Positions 1 through 9,299 are shown, numbered from the stretch's first letter. The stretch is 10,380 bases of DNA from Xanthoparmelia taractica (GCA_033085395.1 JANQBS010000637.1:1-10380); one strand, 5' to 3'. Translations and numbers: made by a program. Notes: a model not told the origin generated them from the letters alone.

Positions 1-50
1 AATTTTTTAAAAAAAGTTGAAAAAAAGTTAAAAACGACTATGTTCAACAG
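1..50. other. Left flank of the element, A-rich
   Basis: This short flank lies outside the inverted repeat. It holds two tandem 11-bp A-rich copies (seven A, then GTT, then G or A) at 9-19 and 20-30. Just before the repeat it keeps TG and CA dinucleotides (tgttcaacag at 41-50), unlike the interior. No gene is visible. Confidence 0.6.
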
Positions 51-77
51 ATACCACACCTTTCCGACCCGTACTTA
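51..77 (+). repeat. Left terminal inverted repeat, 27 bp
   Basis: The sequence at 51-77 is the exact reverse complement of 10301-10327, 27 of 27 bases. The outermost bases are ATA followed by CCACACC, so a TA dinucleotide sits at 52-53 directly outside CCACACC. This is compatible with a 2-bp TA target duplication plus a 24-bp repeat (54-77). The arm keeps CA dinucleotides although the DNA inside has almost none. Identity stops at 78. The TIR is also where the decayed NLR reading frame runs out. Confidence 0.93.
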
Positions 78-1011
78 AGACTTTATAGTCGTCTACGAGA
101 AACTTTATATCTAATTTACTTACTTTATATTTAAAACTAATTACGTAGTCTTATAATATTATAACTAGAAAAGTATAATATATCTAAGAAACGAAGACTC
201 TTTAAGGCGAGCGAATATCGATCTTATAGAGTTTTCTAGCTTAATAGCTAGACTAATATTATTATAAATTTAGTCGATACTAAAATTATTAAAAAGTAGA
301 TATATTAAATAGCTAACGACGATCTCTTTCTTAGTATTTAAGAAATATTCGAAATCTATATTTTTAAAATACTCTTACGTTATGTAATAGACTAATCTAA
401 TAGTTGTTATCTTAAGATCGATAGTAAGTAAACTATAGTACGCTAAGACTATTACTTTAATATCGCTAAGATTTTCTTTATTAAATACAAATTCTCTAAT
501 CTTAATCGCTAACGTATAGTATAATTTCTCCATAGTGAGTAGCCTATAGATATATACAACCTAGCTTAGCGCTCGCTTCGCTGAGTTTATAAAACCTAGC
601 TTTTAAGCTTCTACTCGCTATATCGCTTAAGAGTAGGCGATCTTTAAAGTATTAATATCGATTAGTAGTACCTTAAGTGCCTATTTAATAGTCTTAGTAG
701 TGATTATCTCAACTAGTAACTCTATATATAGCTAGACTAGTAGAAATATTCTATCGATAGCTTTTACTATATAGTTTACTATAGCTTCGAATTAAGTTAA
801 TTACATATTAATAGATTATTAATATATCTATAGATATATATCTAAACGTCGTAATCGCTAGCACGAGTCTCTAAATATAAGAAATCTTAAAAAATAAAGT
901 ATTCTAGGGAAACGAAGCGCGAAGTTATTAGAAGATAGATATTCTAAGCTATCTATAGTAAGCGTAGCTTTATTAGTAGGATTTAGCGAGCTTATTTACT
1001 AAAGTTAATTG

Positions 1012-1035
1012 GTCTAGCGTATCTATAATAATATA
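1012..1035 (-). other. Walker B of the NLR (YIIIDTLD)
   Basis: Four hydrophobic residues followed by D-T-L-D correspond to the hhhhDALDE consensus of fungal NACHT domains. Right after it the best reading frame shifts by one. The next recognisable family segment (LLITSRFV, 934-911) is in another frame. Confidence 0.78.
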
Positions 1036-1308
1036 CGTCTCTAGAAAGTTAGGAAGTAAATTTATAAGTATATTATATATTGCTTTAAGGTCTAAGTACG
1101 TTTTAATATTAACGTGCTAACGATAAGACTTTATAACGCTCTTAGATATTATATTATAATACTAAAGAATCTATTTAAGAATACTAGTAAGAAGATTAAT
1201 TAATATCTACTCGTATTCTTTTCTATAGTCGTAGTATATATAAATTACTAAAATATTCTTTTAATAAAACGTACGCTATAGATAGTCTATCGCGATTAAT
1301 ATTAGCAC

Positions 1309-1335
1309 TATCTTTTCTATACCTAGTATTTCCCT
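1309..1335 (-). other. Degraded Walker A (P-loop) of the NLR
   Basis: At the place where the family has G-x-P-G-x-G-K-T, this copy reads R-E-I-L-G-I-E-K-I, so the second-to-last Gly and the Thr are lost. The Pro-to-Leu and Thr-to-Ile changes fit C-to-T at CpA. The Gly-to-Glu change needs G-to-A outside a TpG context, so mutation went beyond the preferred site. The residues just downstream (IAIDYLQRTF, reading the stop as Q) still match the family. Confidence 0.7.
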
Positions 1336-2156
1336 ATATAATAAAGTCTATTTAAGATCTTCTTTTTATATCTTAAATTCTAACAACTTAAAGAGCTGTT
1401 AGTCTATATTCTTCTTCCGCCTACTAAGAATAGCACTCTATTATACTAAATACTTTAGAGGAGATATCTACTCGAGAAGTACTAGGCGCTCGCGTTAATT
1501 ATTATTTAACTCTAAGTTCTCGACTTTCTTATTTACTTTTAAAATATCGTTAATTATAATTTAAGATATCTTACTTATAAGACGGGAAATAAAAGTCTTA
1601 AGAAGAACTATACTTAATGTAATATAAGAATAGAAACTCTTAATAGTATTTTAATTCTAAAGGACTTTCTTTCTCGTTTTTTTAACTTTAGAGTCTATCG
1701 TCGAAGATTCTTTTCTAAGACTCTTATTATCTTTAAGAACAATATCTATTTCCTTAAGCACCTTGCTCGCGTCTTCTATTGATAATAATAGATTCGTCTT
1801 CTTTTCGTCGCCAATCTTACGTTTAGATATATTGCGTATAACGTTTTTCAGGATAATATAGAGATTAGCGACGCTATAAATATATTAGAGAAAATATATA
1901 TATAATCTATACTCTCTAGAGACTATATACTAGAAATATAGACTTACTCGTTACTAATAACTTTAAATTAATTAGAAGAGTATCGGAACTTAGCGTAAAT
2001 ATCACGAGCAAGCTTCGAGATCGTAAGAATATCGCTAATACTTAAACCGACTAATATCTTAGCTTTTTAGTTAGGACTTAGCTATAATTAAATATACTTT
2101 GAAGATAATATAACGATATAATTCTAGTCGTAGTAGATAAGTAATAGAATAATAAG

Positions 2157-2230
2157 CTACTAAGAGAAGTATCGTGTTTAGTCTAATTACTAAGAGAGTC
2201 TTATCGTATATAATCTACTAAGAGAAGATA
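2157..2230 (+). repeat. Short interspersed direct repeats (tactaagaga type)
   Basis: The motif ctactaagagaag occurs at 2157-2169 and 2215-2227, with a close variant (ttactaagagag) at about 2187-2198, so the spacing is near 29 bp. It lies about 100 bp upstream of the inferred NLR start, in the gap between that gene and the plus-strand tract. It could be a decayed tandem repeat in coding DNA or a promoter repeat; nothing in the sequence decides. Confidence 0.45.
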
Positions 2231-3341
2231 TACAATACTAGAACTAGAGTTAGTATCGTGAGTTTTTTAAAAATAGTGCTAAGTATAGTCTAACTTAGTA
2301 GTAGTAGCTTTAATAATAGCGAATCGATAATAATAATATTACGCTATTTAATGCTAATTATTATTCTATAAGTAGAACTTATAGTCGAGATAGATTTAAG
2401 AAAAGTTAGAATAGTAATAGCTCTACTAGATATAGATAAAATATTACTCTTCTAGCGGAGTAGAGTTATAACAAATTTTTAACGTTTATCTCGAGTAGAT
2501 TTAGCGACGATATCGTATATTTATCTTTTATAGTATTCTCTAAAGAGTAACTAAAAACGACGAAGTAGACGATAAATCTATTTTAAACGAGATCGAATAT
2601 AGTATAAAATTATCTAAAAATAAATACTAGGAGATATATTAAAAATAGAATTAAATTATACTTTAAAGTTATAATACGAAGTGCGATAATAGTCTTCGAT
2701 AATATTAATATAAGTTATTCAACTAGCTTACGATTATATTAGATAAGTTATGAATAAGACTATTAGATAAACCTATATGAAATTTATAACTTACAGACCT
2801 ATTAATTCTTACTATAGATATTCGATATAACTCTTAAAGCACTATAGTATATACTAGAGACTCTTAGGGTAATCTTTATTAAATCTTCGATTAGAAGATC
2901 TTATAGAAAAGTATATATATAAAAGAGCTCGAGATCGCGAATTAGTAGATAGAAACCTAAGTTATACGAGAGTAAGAGTTCTTAGCACGGCATTCGTAGT
3001 AATTAAGCTTTATCTAGAATAAGTTCTATAGACTTTTATAAATTCTAAGATTAAGAGGGACTAAGAAGAAGAGAAGCTAGAAATAAAATATCTAGAAAAG
3101 TAGTAGAGAGACTAAAAGTAAAAGAGCTAGAGAAGCTAGAATTAGCTTCGGAGAATAAGAATTAAAGGTCTCTATACTTACTCGCTTATAAGGTAAAGAT
3201 ACCTTCGTTTAATTAACTAAACTTTCGTTAGTAATCTACTTTCTATATTCTATCCCTAGCTAATTAATATAGAATCTTTATAATATATCGTACGTAATAA
3301 TTTACGGAAAGAAAGCTGAGCTTAATAGGGAGAGTAGATTG

Positions 3342-3377
3342 ATTAACGCGATTTCGTTGCGCAGATATTGCGTTAAT
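3342..3377. repeat. 8-bp inverted repeat (attaacgc / gcgttaat)
   Basis: The arms attaacgc (3342-3349) and gcgttaat (3370-3377) are perfect reverse complements separated by 20 bases that are richer in G+C and keep CA and TG (gttgcgcag). It could form a weak hairpin or be a palindromic protein site. It lies inside the weak plus-strand tract, so chance is possible. Confidence 0.35.
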
Positions 3378-3587
3378 AAGAATTTATAAGATATATAGAG
3401 ATTATAGAGTATAGTATTATCAACGACGAGAGAATAGAAGAGTAGTATTTCGTTAAATAATATTACTTCGGGGAGAGAGTCGATTATAACTCTACGTGTA
3501 GACTCTTCGATATAGTATATACTTAACATTATTAAATCTTCTCTACTCTTCTAGAATCGTCGACTATAGTCGAAGAATATAAGTAGA

Positions 3588-3606
3588 ATATTATTATTAT
3601 TATTAT
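3588..3606 (+). repeat. (ATT)n microsatellite
   Basis: About six uninterrupted ATT/TTA units form a simple repeat. It may derive from an Ile codon run in the plus-strand tract or from plain slippage. No other role is apparent. Confidence 0.7.
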
Positions 3607-3989
3607 CTAAGCTAAGTTATTTATAGTGTAATTAATCTAGAGCTTATAAAATAGGGAAATTATTAAGACTTTAGCTTCTTAGTGAAATATCGTTAATAAA
3701 AACTATTAAAGAGATTTAATTCTTAAAGATAAACTAGCTACGATATTAGTATTAAGAAGAAAAGTACTAGATTAAAACTTTAGTGTTTCGAAAAGCGTTT
3801 ATATAAAGATTACTACTTTCGAAATGCTATTTGAGAAATAGAGCGTATATAGTAGACTAAAAGATTCGAAGAACGTAGAATAGATCTACTATTACCTATA
3901 GTAGCTTAGTATAGCTATTTAAACTTATATAATCTAGCTATCTTAAGGAGCTTTAGCTATATTCTTTTCTATATATCTTAATCTTTATT

Positions 3990-4310
3990 ATAATCGCCTT
4001 ATATATATCTATTACTATAATTATCTTTAATCGCGACTTCTTTAAAATCGCTAACTAATATCTTATCTTTACGTTCTTAACTAGCTCCCTAGCTTACTTC
4101 TATTTCGCTTCGCTATTACTTCTTCGACGCTTATATAGTCATATGCTAAATGGCGCTAGACATAGTCTCTATAGTTACCCTCGTAGTATTAATTAAGCCG
4201 AAGATATTAACTTCTATTTATATTCTAATCTAGCTATTATCTACAAATTTAAAAAGTTTATTTCCACACGAATTTCGTAGAGTTCGCACGATTAACACGA
4301 TTTAGTATAT
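3990..4310. other. Gene-free stretch between the two halves of the element
   Basis: No coding-like frame was supported here. The stretch is pyrimidine-rich on the plus strand and keeps scattered CA/TG (catatgctaaatggcg at 4140-4155; ccacacg and cgcacg at about 4264-4290). Downstream of about 4310 these dinucleotides almost vanish, so this may be a junction between two units of different age or copy number. Confidence 0.4.
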
Positions 4311-4399
4311 TTAGTAGTTTTTATCTATATCTAATTCTTTTCGCTAATTTAGTAATTAAATTTTATAGACTTTATAATTAATAAATCTAAATAACTATT

Positions 4400-4535
4400 A
4401 TTCGAGTTAATTATATTTTACGAATTATATAAATTCTTAATAATATTCGAGTTAATTATTATTTTAAAGATTGATAAAATTTATATATATTAAGAAACTT
4501 AAGATTATTATAACTATTATACATTATTCGAGTTA
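4400..4535 (+). repeat. Direct repeats of attcgagttaattat
   Basis: The 15-mer attcgagttaattat occurs at 4400-4414 and 4445-4459. A shorter version (attcgagtta) lies at 4526-4535, and a related cgagttaattatta at about 7705-7718. The two full copies are 45 bp apart. They may be remains of a tandem repeat now differing by RIP; no function is indicated. Confidence 0.45.
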
Positions 4536-4749
4536 GACGTTATCGCTAGTTTTTATAATATCTATAAAGTATTTAATTCGAATTAATACGAGAATCTCTA
4601 TATATATACGAAAGTCTCTTATTCACGATCTATTACGATAATTTATAAAAATATTAATTATTTTATATTACGATCGCTTATATATGTAATCTTTAATTAT
4701 TATTATATATATAGCTTTCAAGTAGTATTTATTACTCTATTAGTTTTTA

Positions 4750-5500
4750 TTTAGTTAGTCTAGTAGCTAAAGAGATCTCTCTCTATTCTATTTTCTATAT
4801 TATATACTCTTAATATTTTTTCTCTCTATCTAGTATAACTTTATTAATTTATAAATACTTATTATCTTCATATTTCGCTTCTTCTCTTATTCGCTATAAT
4901 AAAGTTATCGATAATAAATTAAAGTTTAATCTTTTTTATCTATTCTTTTTATTTATTATAATACGAAGTATATTATTAGAGAGATTTAAGTTTTAATTAT
5001 CGCTTATTAGATTAATTTCTTTCTATATAGTTATTTTATATATCGAGTATTTCTTAATAATTCGCGTATTTCTCTCGTTATCTTCTATAAAGCTTAGATT
5101 TAACTTATTAAATAATTTAATATTATCGAATCTTACAACTTTTCTTAAGACGCTTATAAAGCTCGATTTATTAATAATATTATCTAATAAATTCTTATAT
5201 AAATTATTTAATTTAGAAAATATCTATATTTTTCTCGCTATTCTAGAATATATCTCTAATACACGCTATCGTGTTAGATAATATATAATATCTCTTTTTT
5301 ATTAATCTAGATCTCGCTAGACTTTTTTAACGTACTCGTATATTTCTAAAAAGAATTATTATCTTACGAGTAATAGAGTAATAATAAAGAGCTTATCTTC
5401 GACTTTCTTATTATTTTATCTTTTAATATAAAGAAATTTAGAAATATACTTCTTTAGAGTATATTAAAGAGCGATTATTATAAGAATTATAATATTATCG
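4750..5500 (-). pseudogene. Coding-like tract, minus strand, unidentified (C-terminal part?)
   Basis: In one minus frame (codon starts at 0 mod 3), reading through TAA/TAG gives a long helical, charged sequence. It includes an open run of roughly 60 codons at about 5220-5045 with LRKVVRFDNIKLFNKLNLSF and EDNERNTRIIKKY. Upstream pieces include EIYEYVKKV. The antisense frames are richer in stops and in Phe/Ser/Tyr, which favours the minus strand. The family was not recognised. The tract probably belongs with the minus-strand tracts at 5600-6568 and 6900-7440 as one broken gene, but the frame changes between them and no shared motif proves it. Confidence 0.35.
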
Positions 5501-5599
5501 AATAAAGATAATTAAAGATAATTACTTCTTTATTTAAATTCGAAAGATACTCTCTCGCTATAGAAAACGATTCGATATAATAATATAACTATTAATTAA

Positions 5600-6568
5600 G
5601 ACAGAAAGCGCTCTTTATTTTAGAAATAGTTAGTTATAATTATTTAGTCTAAGCTCTATAAAATATATTATATTCTATATATTCTTTAGATATCGGCGCG
5701 TAAATCGAAGATCTAATAATAAATCGCTAATAATCGTCTTTAGAGCTTTAAATAATAACGTTATATAGCTCTTAAGATAGAATTAAATAATCTCTTAATT
5801 CTTCTTTATTAGAAATAAACGAAAATCGTCTAAATAGTCGAAAAGCTATATTCTCGTTAGAAAGATCTCGAAGCTTCGAGAATAATAATTAATTAGAGAT
5901 CTTAATATATTTCTCGTCTCTATAATTATAGATTTATTATCGATATCTCGTATAAATCGAGTCTTTTTATAAAGTTTCTATCTCTAATCTCTTTATATTT
6001 TAATTATTATTTAATTGAGCGCGTTTATATAATACTTTAACTAAGAACTTAGCTCTAAAAGATTTAAATCTCTAAGATCTTCGCTAGTTATAATTCTTAT
6101 AAATAAAATAACTTTTATTCTCTCGAATACGTTAATATACTCTTTCTTAATAATGTATTCGCGTGTCTTTAGTCGTGTTATATTATTCTATAGCGTAATT
6201 TAATAATTATTATTATTTAAGTTACTTTTTAAAATATCGATTAAAGATTTTTCTTTATTCTAATCTATCGATAATATATTATTTAATACTATTAAAGATA
6301 ATAATAAAGCTCTAGATTTTTCGATCTTAATTAATAGACGTTTCGACGAAGAATTAAAATATATTATATACTCGTAACGCGACTTCGTTAAAATAATACT
6401 TAATAATTCTTTTTCGCGTAGCGTTTTTTAATATCGAATTATCTATAGTTATTTAATTATTATTCTATTATACTTAGAATATATATTTATATCTATATCG
6501 AAGTCTTATTAAAGACGCTATAGCTTCGTTAGATTAGAGATAACTTCACTCGATAGATTATTTTCCAT
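5600..6568 (-). pseudogene. Coding-like tract with ATG, minus strand, unidentified
   Basis: An ATG at 6568-6566 opens a frame (starts at 1 mod 3) beginning MENNLSSEVISNLTKL. It continues for about 320 codons with roughly two dozen TAA/TAG, a lower density than in most frames here. Internal pieces look like ordinary protein, for example REKELLSIILTKSRYEY, KTREYIIKKEYINVFERI and SEDLRDLNLLELSS. It would be predominantly alpha-helical and basic, with no visible signal peptide or membrane span. Another frame upstream (about 6900-6570) also reads well, so the ATG may be internal. No family was recognised. It lies in the most RIP-saturated part of the window. Confidence 0.38.
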
Positions 6569-6899
6569 CTCGACTTAATATATATTTAATATTATTATTA
6601 TAATACTCTTTTTATTATTTATCGAGAGCGACTCGATCGATTATCTATTAATAGTCGATAAGTATATTATATTCTATAGATTTCTTAACGATTTAGATAT
6701 TTAATCGTATAATATATTCTTATCTCGTCTCGTTTATTCTAATTCTTTATCGCTAATAAGAACTATTTTAAATTCTATATTTTATATTAGCTAGATTATA
6801 TTGAAATTATCTAAATATAGAACTAATTAACTAATAATTAGTGTTATTAATCTTAGTTCTAGATTTTATAGTCTTTACAATCGATCTAAATTCGAATAG

Positions 6900-7440
6900 A
6901 AGCTTTTTAATTCTATTCTATTAAGATATTAATTAAGTAGAATATATAAATAAGATAGAAATATATGAAGCTTACGAATCTTATCTTCGTCTTAGAAAGA
7001 AGAATCTTTTCTAACATTTATAATAGTATATTAATTTAAGAGATTATCGTCGAGATTAAGAGAACTTCGTCGCGTATAGTAATTATAATTATTAATAATA
7101 TCTTCGTCTTCTATAAACTAATAGAATCGTCTAAGAATTCTTTATCTACGCAATTATATACTATATTTATATTCTTCTCGAAGTCGTATATCTTACGACG
7201 TTTAAAGAAGCTAGAATTTATCTATTATTTATATTCTTTAACGCGTCTTTTTCTCTATTTACTCTATTCTATTTTACTTATCTTATAATAATATATAAGT
7301 AATAATATCTTCGTGAATTAGTAAGTAATAATTTATCTTTTTTATCTTCTTAGCTTTTCTTTTCTTTCTAGTCTCTTTAATTCTTCTCGCTATTATTCTT
7401 TCTCGCGTTATACGCTAGCGTCTCTATAATCTTTATAATT
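6900..7440 (-). pseudogene. Lys/Arg/Glu-rich coding-like tract, minus strand, unidentified
   Basis: One minus frame (starts at 0 mod 3) gives, reading stops as Gln, a highly charged segment near 7440-7320 (REKE, REELKRLERKEKLRR) and then KRRKIYDFEKNINIVYNCVDKEFLDD near 7240-7120. The segment 7200-7100 has no stop. The plus strand of the same DNA is a Phe/Ser-rich string that looks less like protein. The N-terminal part resembles a basic coiled coil. The tract may be the 5' part of the gene represented by the tracts at 5600-6568 and 4750-5500. No cysteine cluster, catalytic motif or family was recognised. Confidence 0.33.
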
Positions 7441-8270
7441 TTAATATAGCTAACTTATTAAATAAAATACGAAGTATTATTAGTTCTCTATCGTTACTAG
7501 AAATTAGAATAGAATTAATATTTAAAGTTAAAGACGATAACAAATAAGAAGATAAAAGTAAATACGAGTAAATAAATAAAAGAATAAAGAGAAATTATTA
7601 ACTTAAAGAGAGATATTATTAATTAACGCGTTTTTAATTTATTTAGATTAAATCGCGTCTAATCTTTATTTAAATTAAACTAATTCTCAATTAATATATA
7701 ACGTCGAGTTAATTATTATCTCTCACTAAATCTCGCTTTTATTATATTTTTTAATATAAATACTTATAGATCTTTTAGTATAAGTACTTATCGATAATAA
7801 TTACTTCGTTATATTAATAATATCTTTCGACTCTTAGATAGCGTCGTCTAGAAAGCTATAATTTACGCAATTATTAAAGAAGATATTATCGTAGACTTTA
7901 TAAATATTAAAGACTACGTGTAATTCTTTTTAGTAACTTAATACTATTTTATATATAATAATATATTTCTATTATAATTAATATTATCTCTTAAATTAAA
8001 GCTAGAATCTAAAAAGTATAATATATAAAAAAAGACTCTCTTATATACGATAAATAATAACGAGTTTATAGTAAATCTTTATTATAATAAGATTAAGATA
8101 TTAATATAATAATAAATATTATATAATTTTAAAGCGAAAAGTTAATATTAAAAACTTAAATATTTTCTAGAAAAATACGTTAATATAATTTTTATTTTTA
8201 TTTATCTAAACGATAATATAATAAAAAGATCTTATTAAGAAGAATTAAGAGAAAATATCTCGATTTAAGT
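7441..8270. other. CA/TG desert without a supported gene
   Basis: This stretch is extremely AT-rich, with only a handful of CA or TG dinucleotides (for example acgcaa near 7867 and acgtgt near 7917). No frame gives a convincing protein-like run. No long direct repeat pairing it with 4310-4800, as an LTR would, was found by eye. It may be a saturated promoter or untranslated region of the minus-strand tracts. Confidence 0.45.
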
Positions 8271-8473
8271 AACAAAGTCGTAATTTTCTCACTTTTCTCT
8301 GCCAAGGATTCTCAAGCTTCCTGCATACGCTAATTACTCAACGAATTGACTACCGACTCTAATCCTAAGCAAGAGACTTCTTTGGAGGCGAAGCCGAGAC
8401 AAGCATTTCTTATAGAGAAAATAACGTATAATTCTATAAGGGGTTGGTTCGCTGGCGCTTAGCAAGCGGCCTA
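8271..8473. other. Island with intact CA/TG, higher G+C
   Basis: About 15 CA or TG dinucleotides survive in 200 bases (gccaagg, ctcaag, ctgcat, ctcaac, attgac, gcaaga, tttggagg, gttggttcgctgg), against almost none for kilobases to the left. G+C is visibly higher. Neither strand has a meaningful open frame; the longest are about 30 codons. Near its right edge is a small hairpin, cgctt-agc-aagcg (8456-8468). A tRNA or SINE was considered because of GGTTCG at about 8446-8451, but no cloverleaf or A box fits. Possible origins are a late insertion, single-copy sequence trapped in the element, or a stretch protected from RIP. Confidence 0.6.
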
Positions 8474-8550
8474 ATTAATATAAGAGACGTATAGTCGATA
8501 CGATAATAATTTCTTTATTAGGTACTAAGTTCTAATAGAACTAATCTCTA

Positions 8551-8612
8551 AGAAACACGAAAACCCTAGAATATACGAAGAGAATATATAATCGCCAAGG
8601 CCTCGCCAAGGT
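8551..8612. repeat. Second CA-retaining patch with tandem tcgccaagg
   Basis: The 9-mer tcgccaagg occurs at 8592-8600 and again at 8603-8611, a tandem pair with an 11-bp period. The core gccaagg also occurs at 8301-8307 at the start of the neighbouring island. CA dinucleotides survive (aaacacg, gccaag). The shared core suggests both patches come from the same less mutated sequence, split by a more mutated stretch at 8474-8550. Confidence 0.5.
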
Positions 8613-8619
8613 CTTAGAT

Positions 8620-8970
8620 TATAAATCTCGTTATAATCTCGTAATAAACTTTAAATCTATAAGTAATCGACGCTAAAACGCATATAACGCTAGATCTAAC
8701 AATTATCTTTCTCTTTAAGTCTTAATCTCTAGATATTATTTAATATAATATTCTTATTACGCAATATAAAAAATCTTTAAATCTTATAGAAAATAAGAAA
8801 AAGTACTCGTAAATAACGTCGCTTCTATAATATTAACTTTAATTATTAATAGCAAAAGATACGCGCCGTAGACGCGCGTTAGTACTATTACACACATAAT
8901 ATTTATTAATTATAATTATCTCGAGTCTATTATATTAATTATAAATATATAATATAAATCTTCTTTATAA
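8620..8970. repeat. AT-rich stretch with a GC-rich hairpin at 8861-8879
   Basis: No coding frame was supported. The one notable feature is a perfect 6-bp inverted repeat acgcgc/gcgcgt (8861-8866 and 8874-8879) around a 7-base loop, in otherwise AT-rich DNA. CA survives nearby (acacaca at 8889-8895). Confidence 0.35.
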
Positions 8971-9120
8971 TACGATAATCTTAATAATGCTCTTCGAGTA
9001 TTAATAGACGACTCGATATATTATAACTAGTTTTACTATTTATAAATTAATAATAACGTAGTCGCTAAGTATACGTAGAAGACTTATTAAAAAATCTTAA
9101 CTTCTTTAAGTAATAAGAAA

Positions 9121-9273
9121 AAAGAGTTTTTCTAATACGTTATCGTTTCTATAACATAAAATTAATATATCTATAGTAAACGATATATACTATTAATAGT
9201 TTATTAAAGAGTTTTTCTAACTCTTTTATAGACGCGTAAAAAAAATTCTTCTATATACGATATCGTTTCTATA
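9121..9273 (+). repeat. Two pairs of interleaved direct repeats
   Basis: The 15-mer aaagagtttttctaa occurs at 9121-9135 and 9206-9220, 85 bp apart. The string tacg(t/a)tatcgtttctata occurs at 9136-9153 and 9256-9273, 120 bp apart. In the first copy the two motifs are adjacent; in the second they are separated by 35 bp. This looks like an old local duplication later disturbed by an insertion, or a decayed tandem repeat. It overlaps a weak plus-strand reading frame from about 8971 (ALRVLIDDSI) that could not be assigned. Confidence 0.5.
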
Positions 9274-9299
9274 GCGCATATCGCTACTATTCTAAAACA

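Larger units (their letters stand above)
78..2057 (-). pseudogene. Decayed fungal NOD-like receptor (STAND/NACHT NTPase)
   Basis: Intact family members are cytoplasmic signalling NTPases used in fungal self/non-self recognition and programmed cell death. Reading minus-strand frames through TAA/TAG (former CAA, CAG, TGG) gives the family motifs in order. These are an N-terminal SISDILTISKLARDIY at about 2042-1995 with FKVISNE after it; LLKTFISRLIS and then SAILSRR (1437-1417); a ruined P-loop (1335-1309); a Walker B YIIIDTLD (1035-1012); LLITSRFV (934-911); LETRASDYDV (874-845); IVKAIDRIFLLV (770-735); and a winged-helix part with MEKLYYTLAIKI starting at 533 and IRLVYYIT-stop-EYF (401-366). 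The order matches NACHT proteins that usually continue into ankyrin repeats. The likely start is the ATA at 2057-2055, a probable former ATG. The ATG at 533 is internal to the family alignment. Frames change near 1930-1880, 1011 and 800 through introns or indels. About 660 codons remain, and no ankyrin repeats exist before the TIR. The gene cannot make protein. Confidence 0.87.
2380..3990 (+). pseudogene. Coding-like tract, divergent from the NLR, unidentified
   Basis: Reading one plus frame (codons starting at positions 2 mod 3) through TAA/TAG gives protein-like stretches. The clearest is an open run of about 47 codons at 2900-3020, with charged segments such as RLEDLIEKY and RARDRELVDRN. 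It is followed by a Glu/Lys/former-Gln-rich stretch at about 3060-3150. A second cluster, including INDERIEE and FGERVDYNSTCRLFD, lies at about 3420-3520. Stops are not rarer overall than expected in such AT-rich DNA, and other frames also give plausible runs at 2440-2700, so exons and strand are uncertain. No family was recognised. If real, it would share an upstream region with the divergent NLR. Confidence 0.25.

Noticed and set aside
41..60. Extension of the inverted repeat outward into the flanks
   Set aside because: Beyond ATA/TAT only a gapped TTGA is shared, no more than expected by chance.
531..533. ATG at 533 (minus) as a gene start
   Set aside because: The same frame continues upstream with NLR family motifs (IVKAIDRIFLLV at 770-735), so this Met is internal to the winged-helix region.
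2277..2330. Possible polyglutamine run (tag repeats read as mutated CAG)
   Set aside because: The same DNA reads equally as Ser-rich or Val-rich in the other frames, so the run does not fix a reading frame.
3302..3529. Open frame of 75 codons on the minus strand starting MLSIYYIEES
   Set aside because: It is codon-aligned antisense to the plus-strand tract and sits in DNA where RIP changes frame content at random. It is hydrophobic and compositionally biased, with no motif.
5146..5340. YKAR-like string followed by an integrase-like Tyr/Arg/Cys pattern on the plus strand
   Set aside because: The match to copia polymerase or to an integrase zinc-binding domain does not hold beyond a few residues. 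The minus strand reads better as protein.
8270..8284. Resemblance to the 3' end of small-subunit rRNA (aagtcgtaa)
   Set aside because: Only nine bases match and the following conserved sequence is absent.
8430..8470. tRNA or SINE B box (ggttcg)
   Set aside because: No A box at the right spacing and no cloverleaf could be formed; the only stem is the 5-bp hairpin at 8456-8468.
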